Positions 1 to 5,363 are shown, numbered from the stretch's first letter. The stretch: 5,415 bases of DNA from JANWHZ01 sp964527385 (GCA_964527385.1 CAZGPZ010000072.1:1-5415); one strand, 5' to 3'. A program made the numbers and translations. The notes: generated by a model from the letters alone, not told the origin.

Positions 1-55
1 GTGCAGCAGCAAAATGTCGATGTAATCTTAACGGTTCCGGGCGGACCTGATTCAC

Positions 56-487
56 GTGCTGCCCGGCGTAAAAGAGTTGCTTCCGGCGCTTGCCGCGCAT
101 GGTCACGTTCTCGGTTTGGTGACGGGCAACCTGGAGCTGTTTGCCAAGCGCAAATTAGAAACGCTGGGCATTTGGTCGTATTTCACTGTTGGCGGTTTTG
201 GCAGCGACCCGCATCAGGCGCGGGCCGANNNNNNNNNNCTGGTGACATTGGCCATTAAGCGGGCGGGGTTCGAGGACAGGCTCCAGGACGTATACCTGAT
301 CGGCGACACGGCAAAGGACATCGAAGCCGCGCATGATGCCGGCCTGGAGAATAGCGTCGGCGTAGTGAATGGTTTTCGCGACCCGAGCGAGCTCAGGGAT
401 GCCGGCGCCAAAATCGTGTTGGATGACTTCACTAATACCGTCCAGGTGCTCCAGGCCTTTGGGGTTGCAGGCCATGAAGATCACTAG
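56..487 (+). CDS. HAD-family phosphatase (phosphoglycolate phosphatase-like), 5'-incomplete
   Basis: This is the C-terminal part of a haloacid dehalogenase superfamily phosphohydrolase. Seen: an LPGVKELL segment at residues 2-9, which normally follows the helical cap; HAD motif II in LGLVTGN (residues 19-25, Thr23); basic residues after it (AKRKLE) that can supply motif III; and motif IV in LIGDTAKDIEAAHDAG, with the acidic GDxxxD pair. Missing: motif I (DxDGT), the nucleophile-bearing N-terminus, so the product as read cannot be catalytic. The frame is closed upstream by TAA at 23-25 and 29-31, yet the bases from 32 already read family-like (FRADLIH before LPGV). GTG 56 is therefore only the first possible start codon and has no convincing ribosome binding site. 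The N run at 229-238 falls inside the gene and keeps the frame. The 3' end overlaps recX by 14 bases, which suggests translational coupling. The substrate cannot be told. Confident of the superfamily, not of the 5' end. Confidence 0.82.
   Translation: MLPGVKELLPALAAHGHVLGLVTGNLELFAKRKLETLGIWSYFTVGGFGSDPHQARAXXXXLVTLAIKRAGFEDRLQDVYLIGDTAKDIEAAHDAGLENSVGVVNGFRDPSELRDAGAKIVLDDFTNTVQVLQAFGVAGHEDH
229..238. other. Assembly gap (10 N)
   Basis: Ten consecutive undetermined bases lie between two halves of the HAD phosphatase gene. The reading frame is the same on both sides (ARA before, LVTLAIKRAG after). In relatives a short acidic-Leu-Val stretch directly follows the Arg-rich turn, so the true gap may be only one base, with nine of the Ns as filler. 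Confidence 0.95.
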
Positions 488-1085
488 GATTGCCGAGCAA
501 GAGAAGTTAAAAGGCCGCTACTCCGTGTTCGTTGACGGGAAATATTCGTTCAGCCTCAGCGAGGGTGCGCTACTGGCGAGCAAGCTGGCGATTGGCCAGG
601 ATTTGGATGCGAGCGAGATTAAGCGTTGGAAGCAGGAATCCGCCGATGACAAGATATACGGCAACGCGCTTCGGTATGCCGCCATGCGCATGCGCAGTTC
701 ATGGGAGATGGAGCAGTACCTGAAACGCAAAGGTGCTCCCCCTGCCCTAGCAGACAAAGTGATTAACAAGTTAACTAATATTGATTTGTTAGATGACCAG
801 AAATTTGCCCGCGCCTGGGTTGCCAACCGTCGCCTGCTCCGCCCCACTTCGAAGCGAAAATTACAACAGGAATTGCGCGCCAAACATGTAAGCGACGAGG
901 TAATAGAGCTGGCATTACTGCAAGAAGATGGCAACGAATTGGATTCCCTGAGGGAAATAGTTGCCAAGAAGCGTAATCTCCCCAAGTACCAAGCTGACCC
1001 AGTAAAATTAATGCAATATCTAGCCCGCCAGGGTTTCAACTACGACGACATCAAAGCAGCTCTCAAAGGAATACCCGAAGACTAA
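474..1085 (+). CDS. recX: Regulatory protein RecX
   Basis: RecX binds RecA filaments and modulates recombination and SOS induction in the cytoplasm. The product has 203 residues, usual for the family. The N-terminal region (about residues 1-52: ITRIAEQEKLKGRYSVFVDGKYSFSLSE and then GQDLDASEIKRWK) resembles the extended RecX type in which a short beta domain precedes three-helix repeats. Repeat landmarks are LLDDQKFARAWVANR (105-119, the family's conserved DD-x-x-FA), KRKLQQELRAKHVS (127-140, the eL..KG element) and LMQYLARQGFNYDDIKAAL (179-197, the L..RGF element). ATG 474 is chosen because it begins the family-like MKITRIAEQ. The frame is open further upstream to 369, but that stretch overlaps the HAD gene and looks nothing like RecX. 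The start lies 14 bases inside the HAD gene. At the 3' end the TAA interlocks with the stop of the convergent PRC-barrel gene. recA is not in the window. Confidence 0.93.
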   Translation: MKITRIAEQEKLKGRYSVFVDGKYSFSLSEGALLASKLAIGQDLDASEIKRWKQESADDKIYGNALRYAAMRMRSSWEMEQYLKRKGAPPALADKVINKLTNIDLLDDQKFARAWVANRRLLRPTSKRKLQQELRAKHVSDEVIELALLQEDGNELDSLREIVAKKRNLPKYQADPVKLMQYLARQGFNYDDIKAALKGIPED

Positions 1086-1600
1086 GCGGCGCTTGCAGTG
1101 GCTGGCGAGCTGACGGTTTGCAACGGCTCGTTGATAATGATGTGTTTGCTGGTCACTTCAGCAATTTGCGAGCGGTCGACGCTAAGCGCGCCGCCCGTTA
1201 AGCTCTTCCAGAAGCTTTGCGCGACGTAAATCTTCTGTATATACATGCTGCTTGTCTCTATGGCGTAGTCGCTTACCTTTCCGACTGCCTGTTTGCCAGT
1301 AGTCACGACTGGTTTCTTGATAAGCTGGAACTGCATTTGCAGGACATCTTTCAGCCGCACCAGGTCGTCTTCCTCCGCCAGTACATCGTGGTCATTGATG
1401 ATAAACCCCTGCTTCGACAACTCACGTATGTCTTGGGTGAGTAGAACCAGCTCGGCGCTATTGATGCTGTCCGCGCAGTAGAACCCCTCGCTCTTCAGGT
1501 TCCGCGGGTCAATGATGGCGGCCATCGTGTATGCCACCGGGTGTCCCGTCCGCAAGGACAGCACTGGCTTGTTCAGGAGATACCCGCTCAACTGCAGCAT
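1082..1600 (-). CDS. PRC-barrel domain-containing protein
   Basis: A 172-residue cytoplasmic protein with two PRC-barrel-like halves. The first half (about 5-85) has LLNKPVLSLRTGHPVAYTMA, the usual 'stay at position X, regulated by Y' beta opening, then AAIIDPRNLKSEGFYC and GFIINDHDVL. The second half (about 94-160) repeats the pattern as KKPVVTTGKQAVGKVSDYAIE, MYIQKIYVAQSFW and HIIINEP. A low-complexity Ala/Ser/Pro tail ends the protein. No signal peptide or membrane segment is visible. PRC barrels occur in the RNA-processing factor RimM and in photosynthetic reaction centre H subunits, and alone as small adaptor-like proteins; the partner here is unknown. ATG at 1600 (MLQLSGYLLNK) is preferred. 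A TTG at 1615 would add MYNKS but is rarer and lies on a -10-like sequence. The gene is divergent from the 501-residue gene (57-base spacer) and convergent with recX (4-base overlap). Confidence 0.72.
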   Translation of the reverse strand: MLQLSGYLLNKPVLSLRTGHPVAYTMAAIIDPRNLKSEGFYCADSINSAELVLLTQDIRELSKQGFIINDHDVLAEEDDLVRLKDVLQMQFQLIKKPVVTTGKQAVGKVSDYAIETSSMYIQKIYVAQSFWKSLTGGALSVDRSQIAEVTSKHIIINEPLQTVSSPATASAA

Positions 1601-1606
1601 ACTCTT

Positions 1607-1612
1607 ATTGTA
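1607..1612 (-). promoter_or_regulatory. Possible -10 box for the PRC-barrel gene
   Basis: On the minus strand the hexamer TACAAT lies six bases before the ATG at 1600 (one mismatch to TATAAT). If used, transcription would start at or next to the start codon and give a leaderless mRNA. No good -35 is visible at 16-18 bases. Weak support. Confidence 0.3.
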
Positions 1613-1618
1613 CAACGG

Positions 1619-1646
1619 TTCCCCCTGGCGGCGCGCCTGCTATACT
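1619..1646 (+). promoter_or_regulatory. Promoter of the 501-residue gene-tsaE-tsaB operon (extended -10)
   Basis: An extended -10, TGC-TATACT, lies at 1638-1646, with TTCCCC at 1619-1624 as a poor -35 candidate (16-base spacer). Expected transcription start is near 1653, only about five bases before ATG 1658, and no clear Shine-Dalgarno precedes that ATG, so the message may be leaderless. The same core, CCTGCTAYACT, recurs before the AlaX gene at 4699-4709. Confidence 0.55.
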
Positions 1647-1654
1647 CTAGAGTA
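1643..1654. promoter_or_regulatory. 12-bp perfect palindrome, possible operator
   Basis: TACTCTAGAGTA reads identically on both strands. It covers the last four bases of the -10 box and the expected transcription start of the 501-residue gene, where a bound dimeric repressor would block initiation. The divergent PRC-barrel promoter lies about 30 bases away and could be affected too. The regulator role is inference; a chance palindrome is possible. Confidence 0.35.
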
Positions 1655-1657
1655 GAT

Positions 1658-3163
1658 ATGCCCCGATATTTCACTGCTTCATCTGGAAATGTTGATGATT
1701 CAGCCCAGCGGCTAGGCGAAGAACCGATTGAACGGCCCGGACCAGCACGTACGGATGAAGCATATATACCCCCAGAACCTCTGCGGGCTTGGCAAACGTT
1801 CACGGCACGTGCGCTGCAGCTAGCAACCGTGCCTGGCACAGGGGGTGATGCCGCCCGGACTGCCCTGGAACCGTTCCTATCGCAACCGGTCAACGAATCG
1901 CTTCCCGGGCAAATGGTGGAAGTCTTGGAAAGTATCCCTTCGGTGAAAGCATTTTTGCATCATAGGGGCGGTAAGCTGCTTGCTTGGGTTGGCATAGCAC
2001 CAATACCGGAAGAACGTATTGGTCACGATCTGCAGTATGGAGGTGATATGACAGAGTCCGAGCGCCGGATGACCCGCCAGCGTTATAGGGAGGCACGTGA
2101 TGTGAAGCTGGTGGCCTTGGCTGCCGGGCTTTATGGGGAGCCGATGCGTGATCTCGAGCCGGATGACAATGGCTTGCTGCATCACACGCTACGTTCCGGC
2201 GTGAAGATCGTTGTCAGCGCAGCGGCCCAGGAGCAGGCGCCGGGGCTTGTTAATCCTGCAACCTGGCAGGATCGCTGGCAGATCAAAGACCGGGTCTGGG
2301 TAGCGGACATCAATGGGCGTGAATTAATCTTGAAGGAAAGGAAAACAAACCGGCACGTCGACACTAAGCAGGGCGGCCATAAGGATGGCCTCGAATCCGC
2401 CGAAGAGTTTGACCGGGCTTTGCAATTCAGCGCGCTTGGCATGGTAGAAATGGGTGATGGCTCAATGCAGGCGCATTGGGAGCGTCCGGTTGGTTACGTT
2501 CAATTCCCTGACGGATTTTCATTTTGCGTGTTCGAACCGGAAAAGCGCCTAGCCGAAGCCAAGCCCCACGCTGACTTCCAGGAGCATCTACGGAGCGTGA
2601 CTGCGGAGCTGCAACAAGCCATACTGCAGGTGCCGGAACTGTACCAGGAAGAGTTCAGGACCGTGCAGGCGCGCGCTAACCAGATATTTGCCGATCGTCC
2701 TGACATTTTGCGGAACTTTGATACTGGCGTGCCAAACCCTGCCGGCGCATTGACATTCGATGAATTTGCCTTGCTAAAAGCCCGCCACGTTGTCAGCGCG
2801 GTGCCAGGTAACTTGCGGCGGGTGATGTGGGGCATGGGAGTAGTTGATGGTGATGAAGAGGGCTACTACCTGCACGTATTGGCTGGCTCGGCATCTTATA
2901 AGCCCCGCTTGGACGTTTCGGCGTTTGATTACGAATACTATTTCCACGATGCTGCAGAAGCTTCCCGCCAAGCAAGAGAGGCTGAAGCCATACGCGAAAG
3001 TGGCAAGAGCATAGATAGCCATTTTGTCACGGATTATAATGACCGGACGATGATGACCGCCGCGTCATGTGCGTTCCTGGAAGCCGAAGGATGGAAATTA
3101 CCCGAAATATATAGGACGTCACGCATGGTATTTAAGCGCGAAGCCGATGACGAACGAACATAG
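1658..3163 (+). CDS. Uncharacterised 501-residue protein heading the tsaE-tsaB operon
   Basis: I do not recognise this protein. It is soluble-looking, with no signal peptide or membrane segment. Residues 1-42 are rich in Pro, Glu and Asp and probably disordered. Residues 43-195 look helical and mixed, with a charged helix near 131-150 (TESERRMTRQRYREARD). The centre (about 205-293) faintly resembles a protein-kinase-like N-lobe: a strand ending in RELILKERK (221-229, candidate ATP-site Lys226), a helix SAEEFDRALQFSALG (247-261, candidate Glu249 or Glu250), then beta-strands and a hinge-like FSFCVFE (287-293). No HxD...N catalytic loop or DFG-like motif follows, so if related it is divergent or inactive. 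Residues 300-345 and 431-447 are predicted long helices. ATG 1658 is chosen because the open frame upstream overlaps the divergent PRC-barrel gene and its promoter. The 3' end overlaps tsaE by 17 bases, implying co-translation with tsaE and tsaB. Real gene: sure. Function: unknown. Confidence 0.8.
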   Translation: MPRYFTASSGNVDDSAQRLGEEPIERPGPARTDEAYIPPEPLRAWQTFTARALQLATVPGTGGDAARTALEPFLSQPVNESLPGQMVEVLESIPSVKAFLHHRGGKLLAWVGIAPIPEERIGHDLQYGGDMTESERRMTRQRYREARDVKLVALAAGLYGEPMRDLEPDDNGLLHHTLRSGVKIVVSAAAQEQAPGLVNPATWQDRWQIKDRVWVADINGRELILKERKTNRHVDTKQGGHKDGLESAEEFDRALQFSALGMVEMGDGSMQAHWERPVGYVQFPDGFSFCVFEPEKRLAEAKPHADFQEHLRSVTAELQQAILQVPELYQEEFRTVQARANQIFADRPDILRNFDTGVPNPAGALTFDEFALLKARHVVSAVPGNLRRVMWGMGVVDGDEEGYYLHVLAGSASYKPRLDVSAFDYEYYFHDAAEASRQAREAEAIRESGKSIDSHFVTDYNDRTMMTAASCAFLEAEGWKLPEIYRTSRMVFKREADDERT

Positions 3164-3614
3164 TAAGGTCACATTAGCCACTGGTAGCGCCGAAGCGACC
3201 GAACGTTTGGGCGAGGAGATAGGCTCCAGGCTGAGGGGTGGCGAGGTGATCGAGCTCGTCAGCGACCTTGGCGGTGGCAAGACCACGTTTGTGCGCGGGC
3301 TGGCGCGCGGCATGGGCAGCAGCCACAAAGTTTCGAGCCCAACTTTTACGATTAGCCAAGAATACAAGGCGGGCAGCAAAACAGTCGTTCATTTCGATTT
3401 TTACCGTTTGGACGAGCCCGGCCTCATGGCCGACGAGCTGGCAGAATCCATCAGCGACCCGCACGCTGTCGTGGTCGTGGAGTGGGGCGATATTGTCGCG
3501 GACGTCTTGCCAGGCGACCGCATAACTATCACCATACTGGCAACCGGTAACGACAGCCGCAAATTGACAGTCGAATATCCAGGATCACTAGCATACGCCA
3601 TGGGAGATAGTTAA
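3147..3614 (+). CDS. tsaE: tRNA t6A37 biosynthesis ATPase TsaE
   Basis: TsaE is the ATPase that works with the TsaB-TsaD heterodimer in making N6-threonylcarbamoyladenosine at position 37 of ANN-decoding tRNAs. The 155-residue length is normal. Seen: P-loop SDLGGGKTTFVRGLARGMG (39-57, Lys45, Thr46); the conserved VSSPTFTISQEY (62-73); HFDFYRL (82-88), the family's H-x-D-x-YRL element; and VVVVEWGDIVADVLPGD (108-124), the family's EW element near the C-terminus. The first P-loop glycine of the usual GDLGAGKT is serine here (Ser39). ATG 3147 gives the normal N-terminus (MTNEHSKVTLATGSAEAT). The open frame upstream to 3069 lies inside the 501-residue gene and looks non-family. The start overlaps that gene by 17 bases and the stop is one base before tsaB, so it sits mid-operon. 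Confidence 0.95.
   Translation: MTNEHSKVTLATGSAEATERLGEEIGSRLRGGEVIELVSDLGGGKTTFVRGLARGMGSSHKVSSPTFTISQEYKAGSKTVVHFDFYRLDEPGLMADELAESISDPHAVVVVEWGDIVADVLPGDRITITILATGNDSRKLTVEYPGSLAYAMGDS
3602..3607 (+). promoter_or_regulatory. Ribosome binding site of tsaB
   Basis: GGGAGA lies inside the last codons of tsaE, eight bases before ATG 3616. It supports that start and coupled translation of the two genes. Confidence 0.55.
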
Positions 3615-3615
3615 C

Positions 3616-4008
3616 ATGTTAATCATAACTTTTCGCACCGACAAGCCGGAATCCGAACTTGGCCTGTACGAAGACCAAAAGCAATTGGATTACGAGACCT
3701 GGCAAGCCCACCGCCAGCTCGGTACTACTATCCACCGGAAACTTGACGAACTCCTAAAGCGCAATGGCAAAACATTGCATGATGTCCAGGGGCTAGTGTG
3801 CTACCAGGGACCGGGAAGTTTCACGGGCCTTCGCATTGGGCTCAGTGTGGCCAATGCCCTGGCTTATGCGCTAAATATCCCGATTGTTGCACGGCAGGAC
3901 CGGCAATGGCTGGAGCGCGGAATTGCCGACTTGCTAGCAGGCAAGAACGACTCCCTTGCCTTGCCCGAATACGGCTCCGAAGCCCATATAACCCCGCCGA
4001 AGAAATAG
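3616..4008 (+). CDS. tsaB: t6A37 biosynthesis protein TsaB, short form
   Basis: TsaB is the non-catalytic ASKHA-fold partner that dimerises with TsaD and is needed for t6A formation on tRNA. The diagnostic signature is QGPGSFTGLRIGLSVANALAYA (residues 64-85). A helix ahead of it (about 29-49: TWQAHRQLGTTIHRKLDELLK) matches the dimer-interface region. The protein has only 130 residues, against roughly 220-230 in typical bacteria. Most of the second ASKHA lobe is gone, yet the tail LPEYGSEAHITPPKK resembles the usual P-x-Y-x C-terminal element, so this is a compact form and not a truncation artefact; short TsaB is usual in CPR genomes as I know them. The N-terminal strand (LIITFRT) lacks the IDTS phosphate-1 motif. 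It begins one base after the tsaE stop. tsaD must lie elsewhere. Confidence 0.88.
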   Translation: MLIITFRTDKPESELGLYEDQKQLDYETWQAHRQLGTTIHRKLDELLKRNGKTLHDVQGLVCYQGPGSFTGLRIGLSVANALAYALNIPIVARQDRQWLERGIADLLAGKNDSLALPEYGSEAHITPPKK

Positions 4009-4010
4009 GG

Positions 4011-4040
4011 TTCCCCGGTTTTTCGCGTATAGCGTATAAT
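4011..4040 (+). promoter_or_regulatory. Promoter of the 211-residue gene
   Basis: A perfect TATAAT lies at 4035-4040, in the 54-base spacer after tsaB. The -35 is weak: TTCCCC at 4011-4016 with an 18-base spacer, part of a GGTTCCCC octamer also found before the 1658 operon. Expected start is near 4047, giving a leader of about 16 bases that carries the ribosome binding site. No hairpin terminator for tsaB is seen in the spacer. Confidence 0.6.
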
Positions 4041-4051
4041 TATTGCCAATC

Positions 4052-4057
4052 AAGAGG
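4052..4057 (+). promoter_or_regulatory. Ribosome binding site of the 211-residue gene
   Basis: AAGAGG lies five bases before ATG 4063, fixing that start. Confidence 0.6.
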
Positions 4058-4062
4058 TACTT

Positions 4063-4698
4063 ATGTCAAATACATTGAGCGCAGATATTAGCGCGGCTGT
4101 TTCTGAGTTCGGCGATGTCGACTACTCGCGCGAAGGCCAACCGCTGGAGACGTTGCACCGCTTGGTCGTGCAGTGCCTGGAGCAAAGCGGTGTCCGCTAC
4201 GAGCTGGAAGGCATAAAGGATCCGAGCCGCATCGAAACCGGGGTTGTGGTTGTTGGCGATGCCAGCTTGACCGGCGATGCCCGGGACGAGGGCACGATTA
4301 TCTATCTTCAGTACGGAGGAAACGTACGTGTGCCAAACCCGAGACAGCACTGGACACGTGCCTCGATTATTTTTGAAGACGAGGCCGAGCTGCCGACCGA
4401 CAAAATCACCCTGTACGCAAGCAGAAATGGCAGCCATTACCCGCGCTATGGTCGGACAGTGACTAGGGTAGACGCACGGAACAAAGTGCAGGAAGAGCTT
4501 CAAAACGGCACGCACGAAGGTATCATGGACGAAGGAAGGGGCAAGCTGCGCGACGAGCTTGCGGGACCACGAGTTGCCCAGGCTATCCGGATTCTCGGCG
4601 CCTGTACGGTAGACAAGGCCCGGACCGGCGTCTTCGGGCTGCTGGCGAACAGCGAACGGCGCCAATACCACCCAATGCGTCCTGAACTCAAGCCATAA
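4063..4698 (+). CDS. Uncharacterised 211-residue protein
   Basis: I do not recognise a family. The start at ATG 4063 is well supported by AAGAGG five bases upstream and a TATAAT box. The product is hydrophilic, with no signal peptide or membrane segment. It has an N-terminal amphipathic helix region (about 28-42: LETLHRLVVQCLEQS), a beta-looking block with hydrophobic strands (about 55-78: IETGVVVVGDAS and GTIIYLQYGG), a block around 99-130 (ASIIFEDEAELPTDKITLYASR), and a charged helical C-terminal third (140-180). Two cysteines are scattered and form no metal motif; no nucleotide-binding motif is seen. The gene stands alone between tsaB and the AlaX gene, each with its own promoter, so it need not share their function. 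Coding quality looks like its neighbours: an uninterrupted plus frame, conventional signals and a TAA stop. Confidence 0.75.
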   Translation: MSNTLSADISAAVSEFGDVDYSREGQPLETLHRLVVQCLEQSGVRYELEGIKDPSRIETGVVVVGDASLTGDARDEGTIIYLQYGGNVRVPNPRQHWTRASIIFEDEAELPTDKITLYASRNGSHYPRYGRTVTRVDARNKVQEELQNGTHEGIMDEGRGKLRDELAGPRVAQAIRILGACTVDKARTGVFGLLANSERRQYHPMRPELKP

Positions 4699-4709
4699 CC
4701 TGCTACACT
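4682..4709 (+). promoter_or_regulatory. Promoter of the AlaX gene (extended -10)
   Basis: TGC-TACACT at 4701-4709 is an extended -10 with one mismatch in the hexamer. CTGAAC at 4682-4687 is a weak -35, 16 bases upstream, inside the end of the preceding gene. Expected start is near 4716, giving a very short leader that begins at the ribosome binding site. Confidence 0.5.
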
Positions 4710-4715
4710 GACGAC

Positions 4716-4721
4716 AAGGAG
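4716..4721 (+). promoter_or_regulatory. Ribosome binding site of the AlaX gene
   Basis: AAGGAG, the best Shine-Dalgarno sequence in the window, lies six bases before ATG 4728 and fixes that start. Confidence 0.8.
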
Positions 4722-4727
4722 ACAACG

Positions 4728-5363
4728 ATGACCAGACTGCTCTACATGCAAGATTTTGACATTGAGGCGTGCGAAGCTGCTGTCGTTGCGGCGAGCCAAA
4801 CCGAAGACGAGCGCACCGACGTCGTACTCGACCAGACCTGTTTCTACGCGCGTGGCGGCGGGCAAGATTGGGACCACGGAACGATCACCAAAGACGATAC
4901 CAGTTTTGCCGTTAACGAAGTGCGTTTGGACGAAGAGGGAAACGTCCACCATTTTGGTACAGTCGAGAGCGGCTCATTTGCCGCAGGCGACCATGTCCAT
5001 TGCATAGTCGACCACGAGCGCCGCATGGTTAACACGCGGCTGCATTCGGCAGGACACGTGCTCGACATGGCGGTTGACGCGTTGGGGCTCGGTTGGGTTC
5101 CCGGCAAGGGCCAGCATTACGCCGATTTGTCTGCCATCGAATATACCGGGGAATTTGACCCTGAAAAGGTGGAAGCATTACGCGCCAAGATCGAACAGCG
5201 CGCCAACGAACTGATCGCCAAAGGCAGCGACAACAAGCTGCTCTTCATGCCAGTCGATGAAATGCATACCGTTTGCCGCCACGTGCCGGAGAACATCCCG
5301 CGCAACAAGCCAGGCCGCGTCGTCATGTACGGCGATTTCGGCATCCCCTGCGGCGGCACTTGA
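4728..5363 (+). CDS. AlaX-type alanyl-tRNA editing protein, stops inside the last zinc motif
   Basis: AlaX proteins are free-standing relatives of the AlaRS editing domain that hydrolyse Ser- or Gly-tRNA-Ala. Seen: QTCFYARGGGQDWDHGTI (36-53), matching the family's F-Y-x-x-GGQ-x-x-D-x-G element; RLHSAGHVLDMAV (104-116) with the HxxxH zinc pair His106 and His110; PGKGQHYADLSAIEYTG (125-141), the family's ligand-pocket region; and a helix 144-165. The second zinc motif, normally CGGTHV, is reached as GIPCGGT (205-211, Cys208), but a TGA at 5361-5363 follows where the fourth ligand, His212, belongs. As read, the zinc site has three of four ligands and the domain's end is absent. Bases beyond are AT-rich and do not resume the family in any frame I could follow. 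A frameshift, recombination or an assembly join is more likely than a natural end. The family call is secure; the 3' end is not. Confidence 0.88.
   Translation: MTRLLYMQDFDIEACEAAVVAASQTEDERTDVVLDQTCFYARGGGQDWDHGTITKDDTSFAVNEVRLDEEGNVHHFGTVESGSFAAGDHVHCIVDHERRMVNTRLHSAGHVLDMAVDALGLGWVPGKGQHYADLSAIEYTGEFDPEKVEALRAKIEQRANELIAKGSDNKLLFMPVDEMHTVCRHVPENIPRNKPGRVVMYGDFGIPCGGT

Noticed and set aside
1..258. Open plus-strand frame of 85 codons at the left edge
   Set aside because: It overlaps the HAD gene in another frame, is Arg/Ala-rich shadow sequence and runs into the N gap. At most its first ten codons could belong to a frameshifted HAD N-terminus.
369..473. Upstream extension of recX
   Set aside because: The frame is open but lies inside the HAD gene, and its residues do not resemble RecX. 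MKITRIAEQ at 474 is the family-like start.
518..1039. Minus-strand open frame of 173 codons opposite recX
   Set aside because: recX on the plus strand is a clear family member; the antisense translation is Ser/Arg-rich shadow sequence.
1630..1637. GGCGCGCC palindrome in the divergent spacer
   Set aside because: A short GC-only palindrome in a GC-rich stretch is likely by chance, and it does not align with promoter elements.
1541..1657. Upstream GTG extension of the 501-residue gene
   Set aside because: It would overlap the divergent PRC-barrel gene and its own promoter; ATG 1658 follows the extended -10.
4066..4725. Long minus-strand open frame of 219 codons opposite the 211-residue gene
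   Set aside because: It is antisense shadow of a codon-biased plus gene. The plus gene has a TATAAT box and a ribosome binding site at its start; the minus frame has no recognisable domain.
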